Part shown: positions 56,107 to 63,775 of the stretch, one piece after another
Position numbering within the stretch: the stretch's first letter is position 1
How the letters are laid out: the number at the start of each line of letters is the position of its first letter
NCBI RefSeq assembly: GCF_001623875.1
Contig: NZ_LWAE01000001.1
Coordinates: forward strand, 806,001 to 870,000
Length of the DNA: 64,000 nucleotides
Direction: 5' to 3'
From: Clostridium magnum DSM 2767
GTDB lineage: Bacteria > Bacillota > Clostridia > Clostridiales > Clostridiaceae
Position numbers and translations under genes: made by a program
Notes under the pieces: generated by a model
The model's input: the letters and a program-made list of their open reading frames with translations, nothing else
What the model was told of the DNA's origin: nothing
The model's database searches: none

Positions 56107-56164
56107 AATGCCGTATTATTCAAGATGATTTTACGGTATTTTTTCGTCGCATTTCAAATATTAA
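56107..56164 (+). repeat. Prophage hairpin repeat, copy 1
   Basis: TGCCGTA/TACGGTA hairpin with the loop sequence TTATTCAAGATGATTT, then TTTTTT and CGTCGCATTTCAAATA. The same motif recurs at 61236 and 62371. It has terminator form and lies just before a small gene. Confidence 0.75.
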
Positions 56165-56181
56165 GACTGAGGAGATTACAG

Positions 56182-56325
56182 ATGGATAAGTTAAGATTAA
56201 ATAAAGAATTAAAAAATAAAATATCTAGGATGGTAGATAATCTTCATGAAGGGAAAGAGATTACATTAAAAGTAACACCAAAAGGATTAAAAGTTGCAGC
56301 AGTAGACATAAAAATAATTAAATAA
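56182..56325 (+). CDS. Small basic phage protein
   Basis: 47 residues, Lys-rich, with KITLKVTPKGLKV-type strand content (EITLKVTPKGLKVAAVDIKI). GAGGAGATTACAG precedes the ATG at 56182. Short proteins of this kind are common in clostridial prophages between hairpin repeats; function unknown. Confidence 0.65.
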   Translation: MDKLRLNKELKNKISRMVDNLHEGKEITLKVTPKGLKVAAVDIKIIK

Positions 56326-56364
56326 TATACCTACAACTAAATGGAGTTGTAGAAGAGCTAACGG

Positions 56365-56406
56365 AGCTATAGGACTACAAAGGTAGTTTTATAGCTTTTT
56401 TATTTT
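56365..56406 (+). terminator. Terminator after the small basic phage gene
   Basis: AGCTATAGGACTAC pairs fully (with G-U pairs) with GTAGTTTTATAGCT, followed by TTTTTATTTTT. A second, smaller hairpin CTACAACT/AGTTGTAG lies just upstream. Confidence 0.8.
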
Positions 56407-56422
56407 TAGGAGGTATAGGAAA

Positions 56423-56680
56423 ATGGAGAATACTAAGGTAAGTGTAAGTAAAAAAGAGATGTTAAAATCAAGAATAAAACATATGGAAACTAAAATGAAA
56501 CAAATAGACAGAGCTCTAGAAATCTTGCCAGATATAGAGCAAAAGGTAATAGACAACTTTTATATAAAGGACAAATGCTATTTTCAGTTTTGTAGTGAAT
56601 TAAGCGTAAGTGAAAGAACTTGTCAGCGTATTAAACGTAGAGCCTTAAATAAAATAATAATAAGTGTATATGGAATATAA
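56423..56680 (+). CDS. Phage sigma-70 region 4-like regulator
   Basis: An 85-residue protein with an N-terminal coiled-coil stretch (SRIKHMETKMKQIDRALEIL) and a C-terminal helix-turn-helix (CSELSVSERTCQRIKRRAL) like the ArpU/DUF1492-type late regulators of Gram-positive phages. AGGAGGTATAGGAAA precedes the ATG. It probably controlled late prophage genes; its targets here are broken. Confidence 0.78.
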   Translation: MENTKVSVSKKEMLKSRIKHMETKMKQIDRALEILPDIEQKVIDNFYIKDKCYFQFCSELSVSERTCQRIKRRALNKIIISVYGI

Positions 56681-56790
56681 GCTATAAATAGCTAACTATA
56701 GTAATTTTAGTATGAAATTTGTTGAATTAATGTAAAAATAAAGGGATTTTTAGGACATTAACGAATATGTTATATAAAGGGGGTGAAAAA

Positions 56791-57135
56791 ATGAGTGAAG
56801 TAAGTTTAAATGTAAATATTAATAATTCAACATCAACTCAATCATATTTTGATGGAGGACTTTTGCAATTAATAGGATATACCATATTAGGAATTATAAT
56901 AACAGTATGTACATTAGGAAGCTGCTTTCCATGGGCAGTATGTATGAAAATTAATTGGAAAATAAAGCATACAGTAATTGAAGGAAGAAGATTGAGATTT
57001 GAGGGCACTGCCATAGGGTTATTTGGACTATGGATAAAGTGGTGGATACTATGTATAATAACCCTTGGAATTTATTCCTTTTGGGTTGGAATATCATTAG
57101 AAAAGTGGATAACAAAACATACACATTTTGTATAA
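56791..57135 (+). CDS. DUF898/YjgN-like membrane protein
   Basis: A 114-residue protein with two hydrophobic segments (LLQLIGYTILGIIITVCTLG and WILCIITLGIYSFWVGISLE) and the family motif EGRRLRFEGTAIGLFG. YjgN/DUF898 proteins are of unknown function and usually have repeated helices; this is a short form. AAAGGGGGTGAAAAA precedes the ATG at 56791. It is likely cargo of the prophage region. Confidence 0.8.
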   Translation: MSEVSLNVNINNSTSTQSYFDGGLLQLIGYTILGIIITVCTLGSCFPWAVCMKINWKIKHTVIEGRRLRFEGTAIGLFGLWIKWWILCIITLGIYSFWVGISLEKWITKHTHFV

Positions 57136-57319
57136 AATTTACTGGCGAACTGATGTCTATATTATGGCTGCTCAATATTTATAATTCAGTAATATAATGA
57201 TATTGTGGAAATAAATAAAATACGGATGTGCACCAGTGGGGACTATATACTGGTGGAAACGAAGAGCACTTGGATAAATCCAGGTGCTTATTTTGATTTA
57301 TATAGAAAAGGTGGATGTT

Positions 57320-57487
57320 GTGAAAATAAAAGATATTGTCAAGGAAAAACAACCTCAGGAATTTAAAGTATTAAACACTAAAAGCAATTCAAACAATTAT
57401 GAATCTGAGTCCAACAGTATTAAAAGACTTATGGAAGAAGGTCATGTATATAGAAAAGTTCGAGGGAGGGTTAAGCAGGTGAGGTGA
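57320..57487 (+). CDS. Small phage protein before the integrase
   Basis: 55 residues, charged; the C-terminus LMEEGHVYRKVRGRVKQ could bind nucleic acid. GTG at 57320 follows AAAGGTGGATGTT. It ends five bases before the integrase start, so the two are probably translated together. Not a family I recognise. Confidence 0.6.
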   Translation: MKIKDIVKEKQPQEFKVLNTKSNSNNYESESNSIKRLMEEGHVYRKVRGRVKQVR

Positions 57488-57492
57488 TGTAA

Positions 57493-58098
57493 GTGGCAAA
57501 GAAGAAACCAGCTAAACCTATAAAAGATAAAGAACTTGTATTAGATATCCAAGATTATTTAAAGTATAAAAATGAAAGAGATTATATTCTATTTGTTACA
57601 GGAATCTCTACAGGCTATAGAGCAGGTGACTTAGTTAAATTAAAAGTTAGAGATATAAAATCAGCATTAAGTAATGGATACTTTGAGATCTTAGAAGGTA
57701 AAAAGGTAAATACTAAAAAGATTAGAAAAGAAAATATAAAGCCTAGAGAGGTTAAAATTGTATCTAATTTATATAGTATACTTAAAAATTACATTAAAGA
57801 TAAGAAAGACTATGAGTATGTTTTCGAGTCTAGAAAAGGAAGAAACAAATACATTTCAGTTAGTCATGTAAGTAGAATACTAAGAGAAGCTGGAGAAGCT
57901 TTCGGACTTACCAACATATCTGCTCATTCCATGAGAAAAACCTATGCATATTCTATTTACATTGAAAGTGATCATGATATTATAGCTGTGAAAGAAATGC
58001 TTAGATATAGAAGCCCAGAGATTACAAAAAGATATTTAGGACTAGATAGAGAAGTATATGATAAATACAGTGATAGACTTAACGATCTGATAAGATAG
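57493..58098 (+). CDS. Short tyrosine recombinase (phage integrase type)
   Basis: 201 residues, essentially only the catalytic domain. Arg43 (GISTGYRAGD), His145 and Arg148 (HSMRKT) and Tyr181 (ITKRYLGLD) fit the tyrosine recombinase set; the usual second His is replaced by Tyr172 in MLRYRSPE. There is no N-terminal arm or core-binding SAM-like domain, as in the short integrase-like proteins found late in clostridial prophages. The start is GTG at 57493 behind AGGTGATGTAA. It may not be the actual excision enzyme of this prophage. Confidence 0.88.
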   Translation: MAKKKPAKPIKDKELVLDIQDYLKYKNERDYILFVTGISTGYRAGDLVKLKVRDIKSALSNGYFEILEGKKVNTKKIRKENIKPREVKIVSNLYSILKNYIKDKKDYEYVFESRKGRNKYISVSHVSRILREAGEAFGLTNISAHSMRKTYAYSIYIESDHDIIAVKEMLRYRSPEITKRYLGLDREVYDKYSDRLNDLIR

Positions 58099-58122
58099 TT
58101 GAGTTTTTTATTTTTTTGATAT

Positions 58123-58256
58123 TGAATGTTCTATTTTAAGCACTATGCACATTCGAGGTCGAAAAAATGATGACATATATTAAGAAGAGATTTTTAAAAA
58201 TGAATGTGTGGTTCTATATATAAATGGCACATTCAAATCAAAAAACACGAACATTC
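58123..58256. repeat. Cluster of five GAATGT/ACATTC motifs
   Basis: ACATTC or its complement occurs near 58124, 58149, 58202, 58229 and 58251, in both orientations, in the gap after the integrase. A TTTACATGG direct repeat follows near 58266-58283. Could be regulator or recombinase binding sites; no att site was identified. Confidence 0.4.
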
Positions 58257-58304
58257 AAGGGTTTGTTTACATGGCTTTACATGGAAATTATTAAATAAAA
58301 TGAG

Positions 58305-58538
58305 GTGTTTTTAATAAGTAAAAATAATGCTGTTATCGAAAACAGCAAGGTAATAAAAGAGATTGTTAAAAGGTTAGAAGAGAATAAAGACTATATTTTT
58401 TTATGTGACAGGTATGATGGTTCAGAAATAAAAATTAGTGATGGGCTGATGAAAATAATAAATAGGTATTATAATGATAGGCTATGTTTAAAAAAGATGT
58501 TAAAAACCAATGATATAATAAGTAGTACGGACTCGTAA
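58305..58538 (+). CDS. Small phage-region hypothetical protein
   Basis: Up to 77 residues, helical, with EIVKRLEENKDYIFLCDRYD in the middle. The start is unsettled: GTG at 58305 has little ribosome site, while TGAGGTG sits at the right distance from a non-standard ATA at 58314. No family recognised. It lies between the integrase and a GNAT gene. Confidence 0.5.
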   Translation: MFLISKNNAVIENSKVIKEIVKRLEENKDYIFLCDRYDGSEIKISDGLMKIINRYYNDRLCLKKMLKTNDIISSTDS

Positions 58539-58651
58539 ATAAATACGAAGTAATAAAGTTATTTAAATTTCACTTGTGCCTTACGCAACGTAACCATTTA
58601 TACTTAGTCTATAGTGTTAAGCTTGTATTATTACTTCGAGGAGGAAAAGAG

Positions 58652-59074
58652 ATGAATTTGAAAATTCAATATAGTTGTTTAAATATTGATTGGAATTATG
58701 TATCTGAGATACTGGAAAAAGTCGGAATGTCATATTTTGAAGGAGAAGTGCATAAGAAAGCATTTGAAAATAGCCATACTGTTGCATTTGTTTTTGATGG
58801 TGATAAGTTAATTGGTTTTGGTCGTGCAATTTCAGACGGAATCTATCAAGCAGCAATTTATGATGTAGCAGTATTACCTGAATATCAAGGTAGAAGTGTG
58901 GGTAGAGCAATTGTTAATGGCATTTTAAAATGTATTCCTCAATGTAGTGTTATATTATATGCTTCACCAGGTAAAGAAAAATTTTATAAAAAGTTAAATT
59001 TTAGAAAAATGAAAACGGGAATGGCGTTATTTCGTAACGCAGAAAAAATGCAGACAAAAGGCTTCACTGAATAA
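58652..59074 (+). CDS. GNAT family N-acetyltransferase
   Basis: A 140-residue acetyltransferase. The acetyl-CoA loop is VLPEYQGRSVGRAIVNGIL (QGRSVG for the QxxGxG/A motif), preceded by AAIYDVAV. It resembles small GNATs annotated as modifying small molecules; the substrate is unknown. AGGAGGAAAAGAG precedes the ATG at 58652. A strong terminator follows. It is probably a cargo gene that is independent of the prophage. Confidence 0.88.
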   Translation: MNLKIQYSCLNIDWNYVSEILEKVGMSYFEGEVHKKAFENSHTVAFVFDGDKLIGFGRAISDGIYQAAIYDVAVLPEYQGRSVGRAIVNGILKCIPQCSVILYASPGKEKFYKKLNFRKMKTGMALFRNAEKMQTKGFTE

Positions 59075-59156
59075 ATTCGAATAAAAGTGATATGTATTTT
59101 GTACCGCCATAGGTTTACCATTTAATTTGATTCGTATCTTTCTTATTTTATGAATC

Positions 59157-59190
59157 TAAGGGAGCTTCAAATTAGAAGCTCCCTTAATAT
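59157..59190 (+). terminator. Hairpin terminator after the GNAT gene
   Basis: A perfect 12-bp stem TAAGGGAGCTTC/GAAGCTCCCTTA with a six-base loop, followed by ATATAT rather than a T-run. Confidence 0.65.
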
Positions 59191-59264
59191 ATTTAAAGTC
59201 AATAAAATTCTTAAACATAGCCTAATCATAAGTTATTAGAGTTAGGACTAAAGGAGCATGAGTA

Positions 59265-59573
59265 ATGGCTAAAGAATTTGCTAAAGCTTTTTATAATAGT
59301 ATAGCATGGAAGAAGTGCAAAGGATCTTATATTAAATCAGTACATAGATTATGTGAGAGGTGTGGTAAGCCAGGCTATATAGTTCATCATAAAGAAATAC
59401 TAACACCACAAAACATTAATGATCCAAATGTGACACTTAATTGGGAGAAGCTAGAGTACTTATGTCAGGAGTGTCATAATAAAGAGCATATTGGAAATGA
59501 AAAGGAAATAACTAGAGAAGGATTTAGTTTTAATGAAGCAGGAGAGTTAGTGGATAGCCCCCCTATAAAATGA
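59265..59573 (+). CDS. Phage HNH endonuclease
   Basis: A 102-residue HNH nuclease of the kind found next to cos-type phage terminases. Zinc ligands are Cys30/Cys33 (CERC) and Cys67/Cys70 (CQEC); the catalytic block is VHHKEIL (His41-His42), Asn59 and His71 (ECHNKEH). GGAGCATGAGTA precedes the ATG. It is followed by terminase remains, the standard packaging order. It looks intact. Confidence 0.9.
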   Translation: MAKEFAKAFYNSIAWKKCKGSYIKSVHRLCERCGKPGYIVHHKEILTPQNINDPNVTLNWEKLEYLCQECHNKEHIGNEKEITREGFSFNEAGELVDSPPIK

Positions 59574-59659
59574 TGATAAGGATCTCTAGCGGAACCGTAG
59601 GGGGTACAACAAAAATACTGGGTGAAAAAATTTTAAAAAGGGAAGGGGATAAGTAAAGC

Positions 59660-60188
59660 ATGACCTTTTTAGAAGAGTATGGCACTAAAGTTTTAGATGG
59701 AAAAATAGTTGCTTGCCACAGGATTAAGCAAGTATACGAAATGCTACTCAATAAGCTCTATAAGAAAACAGGACCTTGGATATTTGATGAGGAGTTAGCA
59801 AATCGACCTATTGACTTTATAGAAACATTTTGTAAACAGGCTCAGGGACAGTTAGGATCACCTCTAAGCTTAAAATTATTTCAAAAAGCTAAGTTTCAGG
59901 CTATCTTTGGATTTGTCCATCAGGATATATTACTAAGGCAGTATAATGAGGTACTTACAATAGAAGGCCGTAAGAATGGAAAGACAACGGAGATGGCAGC
60001 AGTTGAGACTTATCTTCTGGTAGGTGACAGTGAAGGTTCTCCAGAAATATATAATATAGCAACAAAACTTGACCAAGCTAAAAAAGGCTTTGACGAAGCT
60101 CATAAGATGATTAAATAAAGTCCAGATCTGAGTAAGCATATTAAGAAGAGACAAAGTGATTTATACTTTCCTTTTAATATGGGAACTA
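59660..60188 (+). pseudogene. Terminase large subunit, N-terminal remnant
   Basis: 152 residues are open from MTFLEEYGTKVLDGKIVACH, with the ATPase Walker A-like EGRKNGKTTEMAA. TAA at 60116-60118 then interrupts MIK*SPDLSKHIKKRQSDLY, probably a former Gln codon, and the family sequence stops near 60188, where an unrelated gene begins on the other strand. The rest of the ATPase and the nuclease domain are missing. GGGAAGGGGATAAGTAAAGC precedes the ATG. The small subunit normally found between HNH and this gene is absent. Confidence 0.88.
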
Positions 60189-60674
60189 TTATATCATTTT
60201 TTTCAATTCTATGCTTTGATTGTTATAGCTATCATTAACTTTTATAGCATCTACATTAATAGTAAAAGTCATACAAGTTGGCTTAGCTAAAGAGTAGTTT
60301 GAAGTTGATTTAACTCGATTAGTAACATATAGGGAGTATGAGTGACCAGGAGAATAATTAGAAGCAGGTAATATATTTAGAGTTTTATAATCTTCACTCA
60401 GTTGAAAACTGGTATCAATAATATTAAATTTATTATCCTTTATATAAATTGAAAAGTTATTCAATGATGATTTATCAACTGGTTGTGTAAATGTAATAGA
60501 CCAAACTTTATTAACAGATACATCTTCTTTTACAGGTAACTCAGTCCAATTTAAGTACCAGTCTTGTTGTATAAAGGGCAATGTTTCAGAGGCAAAAACG
60601 CTAGAAGAAAATATATATAACAAGCTAATAGTACATGATGCTAATATAAGAATGAATTTGTTCAAACTTTCCAT
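60189..60674 (-). CDS. Secreted Ig-like (Big_5-type) domain protein
   Basis: A 161-residue protein with a signal peptide (KFILILASCTISLLYIFSSS, then VFASE as a likely cleavage site). The mature part contains a beta-sandwich pattern: KVWSITFTQPVDKSSLNNFS, TLNILPASNYSPGHSYSLYV and TCMTFTIN, as in Ig-like/SbsC-type surface domains. GGAGGTAGATTAT precedes the ATG at 60674. Its stop codon lies exactly where the terminase remnant ends, so it was brought in by the rearrangement that truncated the phage gene. Binding partner unknown. Confidence 0.8.
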   Translation of the reverse strand: MESLNKFILILASCTISLLYIFSSSVFASETLPFIQQDWYLNWTELPVKEDVSVNKVWSITFTQPVDKSSLNNFSIYIKDNKFNIIDTSFQLSEDYKTLNILPASNYSPGHSYSLYVTNRVKSTSNYSLAKPTCMTFTINVDAIKVNDSYNNQSIELKKMI

Positions 60675-61068
60675 ATAATCTACCTCCAAATAATATATTA
60701 AAAATATTAAGTTACTTGTAAATATTACCTAATTATATAATAGCGTAAATAAACCCTTTCAAAAAGATAAATTTATATTTGATAAGGCAAAAAATCAGAT
60801 GAAAGACTTAGGTTAAGAAATATATAATTGATTAGTCACTTCGTAATAAAAATAGAGTTACCGACTATTGGTATACCTAAATATAATGATATTTAGTAAT
60901 TATGATTAGATAGCGACATAACTGTTAAAATTGAATACGCGAGCAATGTTCTTTGGGAATCTAATAGTATATTACTTACACATATGGTACGATTATGTAT
61001 ATAATTTATCATATTGGTATGCGTGAATAAGTAGACTAGTAAAATTATAATTAGGGGAAGATATAAAA
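60675..61068. other. Gap with no recognisable gene
   Basis: About 390 bases, AT-rich, with many stop codons in all frames. A short readable stretch near 60755-60815 (PFQKDKFIFDKAKNQMKDLG) may be a coding remnant, but I cannot assign it. The upstream region of the secreted protein gene lies at its left end. Confidence 0.4.
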
Positions 61069-61155
61069 ATGAAAGTTAATGCTGCATTTATATTTGTCGC
61101 ACCGGAGGCTGATTATAAAGTTCATAGAACAGTATTAGACTGGATTAGGCTTTAA
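61069..61155 (+). pseudogene. Fragment resembling a DUF6506-type protein
   Basis: 28 codons from ATG 61069 (AGGGGAAGATATAAAA upstream): MKVNAAFIFVAPEADYKVHR and then VLDWIRL-stop. The first 20 residues resemble the N-terminus of a roughly 100-residue conserved family (DUF6506, from memory); the rest is missing. A relic, or a tiny ORF that matches by chance. Confidence 0.45.
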
Positions 61156-61235
61156 AAGTGGTGACGAGCTTTTTAAGTAATTTCAATTGTATATGTAGTA
61201 GCTTAATAAAAAACAACTAAAATAGGTTTATTCAA

Positions 61236-61290
61236 AAACCGTACTATTCAACAGAATTTTACGGTTTTTTTGTCGCATTTCAAATACTAA
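61236..61290 (+). repeat. Prophage hairpin repeat, copy 2
   Basis: AAACCGTA/TACGGTTT hairpin with loop CTATTCAACAGAATTT, followed by TTTT and GTCGCATTTCAAATAC, nearly identical to the copy at 56107. The remaining sequence to 61598 is AT-rich and holds only a possible promoter (GCTATAATACC near 61513) for the next gene. Confidence 0.75.
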
Positions 61291-61598
61291 CTATTAAAAT
61301 TAAAAATACGAAAGATGTTCTTTGAAAGTTGAATACTGTGGTGTTAAAAAGTAAATGATTTTTGCACTTATTTCAAAAATCATCATCTAAAGTAATGTAA
61401 ATATATATCTTTTAGTTGTTTTTTTCATGAATCATTGTCGTACAACATTTTAATATTAGATTAAGTTATTCTAAAATAATATGATACTTATTTATGGAAG
61501 GGTTTTACTTTTTTGCTATAATACCAATTATCATACAAAGCAACATATGTGTAAACTATATTTTCAAATCGATAACAATACTCTAGAAGGTAAGACTT

Positions 61599-62250
61599 AT
61601 GGTAAAAATAATTAATAGTAGCAATTTAGATTCAAATAGTATTAATTTAGACTCAGTAGAAATAAACGATGTTATTGATATTGGTTTACTTCAGAAGTTT
61701 CAAGATAACTTTGCTGAAAGTATGGATATTGCCAGTATAACTGTAGATATTAATGGAATCCCTGTAACTAAGCCAAGTTTATATACAAGTTTTTGTATGG
61801 ACTTAACTCATTCTACTAAAATTGGTGCTGACAGATGTGCCCAATCACATAAAAGGGGTGGAGAGGAAGCAGCAAAAACAGGAAAACCTTATGTTTATAC
61901 TTGTCATGCTGGTCTTGTAGATTTTGCTGCACCTATTATAGTAGATGGAAGAGTTGTCAGCATCCTAAGTTGATGTCACAAACAATCAACAGGATTTAAG
62001 TGAAGAAATTATTAATGTTAAGGAAATATCAATAGAAATTAATTCAATATTAGACTCAATAAAAAGCCTAGCCGATCAAACCAAAATGCTTGGACTGAAT
62101 GCTGCTATTGAAGCGGCAAGAGCTGGTGATGCAGGAAGAGGCTTTGGAGTGGTTGCAACAGAAATAAGAAATCTATCAGAAAACTCAAAGAATGCAGCTA
62201 TGCAGAATGTTACGATTTTAGCTGAACAATTAACAAAATTATCCAATTAA
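61599..62250 (+). pseudogene. PocR-domain sensor/methyl-accepting protein with internal deletion
   Basis: 125 codons encode a PocR sensory domain: SMDIASITVDINGIPVTKPS, SFCMDLTHSTKIGADRCAQS and YVYTCHAGLVDFAAPIIVDG, with the Cys residues typical of PocR. A stop follows at VSILS. From about 61976 another frame encodes the signalling tip of a chemoreceptor, [20 protein letters not shown] and [19 protein letters not shown], ending at 62250. The segment joining them, several dozen residues, is deleted. No N-terminal membrane helix is seen, so the original was a cytoplasmic receptor. Confidence 0.82.
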
Positions 62251-62370
62251 AATAAATCATGATAGTATAGAAAATTTACATAAAATTTTTACCTTAATAT
62301 AGTGTCAATTTTTCATTTTACACATTGCTCCTATTTAACGTAACAAATGAAAAAACGAATAATTTCTTGA

Positions 62371-62415
62371 GCACCGTATTATTCAAATCTGAATTTTATG
62401 GTGCTTTTACGCCGT
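62371..62415 (+). repeat. Prophage hairpin repeat, copy 3 (diverged)
   Basis: GCACCGTA/TATGGTGC hairpin with the same loop start (TTATTCAA) and a TTTTAC tail; the GTCGCATTTC tail is only partly kept (GCCGTAATAC). It lies in the 295-base gap after the chemoreceptor remnant. Confidence 0.65.
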
Positions 62416-62545
62416 AATACAAAAAATTTGTGTATTATCAGTTAGTTCAAAATTGAACTAACTATTTTTATGCTTGTATTAATAATTTAGCATAACATAA
62501 CACTAATTAAATATAAATGATGTAGAAACTCCTCAAAGAATAGTT

Positions 62546-62740
62546 ATGGCTGTAGAGCAGATGGGAAAAGAATATAATTGGGAAGGAGCGATAAAACATA
62601 GCAAGGCTGTAGAGAAGATTACTGCACAAACGATGCTGTCTTCTGGGGACATATTTGCTACAATAAAGTCTGTAGTCGCTAACATAAATCAAGGTAAAGA
62701 CAAAGGAACTACAATAACAAATAATACAATTACTCAATAA
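62546..62740 (+). CDS. Phage-type protein fragment
   Basis: 64 residues (MAVEQMGKEYNWEGAIKHSK and a helical rest). The frame reads back through DVETPQRIV before the ATG without a ribosome site, so this is probably the C-terminal end of a longer phage protein whose 5' part is gone. Family not established. Confidence 0.45.
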   Translation: MAVEQMGKEYNWEGAIKHSKAVEKITAQTMLSSGDIFATIKSVVANINQGKDKGTTITNNTITQ

Positions 62741-62822
62741 TAGATTTACTCCTGGAGAAAATCTAGGAGTAAAAAATTGTACTTTAACACGAACTGATAT
62801 TCGGACAGAGGAGATGTTAGCT

Positions 62823-63068
62823 ATGAATAATTTGAAACAAATCACAGATAAGAATCTAATAGTATTTTTAGTAGCTTGTGGGTTAGAGATAAAACAAATA
62901 ATTAAGGATAAAAGATTTAATAGAAGTATTGTGTGCTTTGAGAATGATAGTAAATTAGATGAATACATACTTAAGTACACTAATAAATCAGTTAATATTA
63001 ATATATGTGAGTATATATCTGCAGAAAGAAGGGTGAAAACTCTTTTATGTATGCAAAAAAATAATTAA
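62823..63068 (+). CDS. DUF5659-like phage protein
   Basis: An 81-residue protein with LKQITDKNLIVFLVACGLEI and a later IVCFENDSKLDEYILKYTN, the strand-helix pattern of the small DUF5659 proteins common in clostridial prophages. The ATG at 62823 has AGGAGATGTTAGCT upstream; an ATG three codons earlier is too close to the ribosome site. Function unknown. Confidence 0.65.
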   Translation: MNNLKQITDKNLIVFLVACGLEIKQIIKDKRFNRSIVCFENDSKLDEYILKYTNKSVNINICEYISAERRVKTLLCMQKNN

Positions 63069-63104
63069 CTACTTTCGACAGCAGCTTTCACATTTCGATT
63101 TAAA

Positions 63105-63656
63105 TTAAGAGTTGAAAGAAAGATTACTTACTTATGAAGTTAGTAGTAGAGATATATTTTCTCAATACAAGGACATAGATGCAAAGCCTCTTACAGAAAT
63201 TTAGAGAGCTGTAAGGTTCATATATTATTATCACAAAGTTTTGCTAGTAAGGGAGATAACTTTGGATATGGAACTACAGGGATTCCTAAACCACAGATTT
63301 TTAATACGGAAGATTTAATAATACTTAAAGAAAGAATTAGAAACACTTACATAGAGAATGTGAGTTTTGAAGAAATAATCAAAAAGTATGATAGAGCACA
63401 TACATTTTTCTTCTGTGATCCACCGTACTTTGAAACTTGTGGATACAAAAATAAGTTTAATGAAGAAGATCATTTAAAATTAAGAAATCTTTTAAGAGAT
63501 GCCAAAGGAAAATTTCTATTAACTATAAATGATAATGATAAAGTTAGAGAATGGTATAAGGATTTTAATATTAATGAAACTGAAGTTGGATATTCAGTAT
63601 GCAAAGAAGAAAAAGGAAGAAGAAAATTTAAAGAATTGATAATAGCTAACTATTAA
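63105..63656 (+). pseudogene. Phage Dam-type (D12 class) adenine methylase, decayed
   Basis: The first frame reads ELKERLLTYEVSSRDIFSQY and KDIDAKPLTEI, hits a TAG near 63202, and continues RAVRFIYYYH. The frame then shifts near 63225 to LSQSFASKGDNFGYGTTGIP and runs through the catalytic DPPYF (near 63418) to 63656. The N-terminal SAM-binding FxGxG part is absent. At least three lesions, so not functional. From 63360 on an ORF of 98 residues remains open. Confidence 0.85.
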
Positions 63657-63679
63657 ACTTTTAGAAGTTTTTCAGTGTA

Positions 63680-63775
63680 AACTAAAAGAATGGATGTATG
63701 GGTTTCATGGTATTGCAAGAAAATATCTTGCAAATTGTATGTATTAGCTTCAATGGTGAAAATTATTTAATGTAG
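63680..63775 (+). pseudogene. Possible IS1595-type transposase C-terminal scrap
   Basis: The frame LKEWMYGFHGIARKYLANCM resembles the C-terminal end of ISXO2/IS1595-type transposases (FHGIATKYLQNYLNW pattern, from memory). It is interrupted by stops and short. The final 225 bases to the window edge show no gene. Confidence 0.4.
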
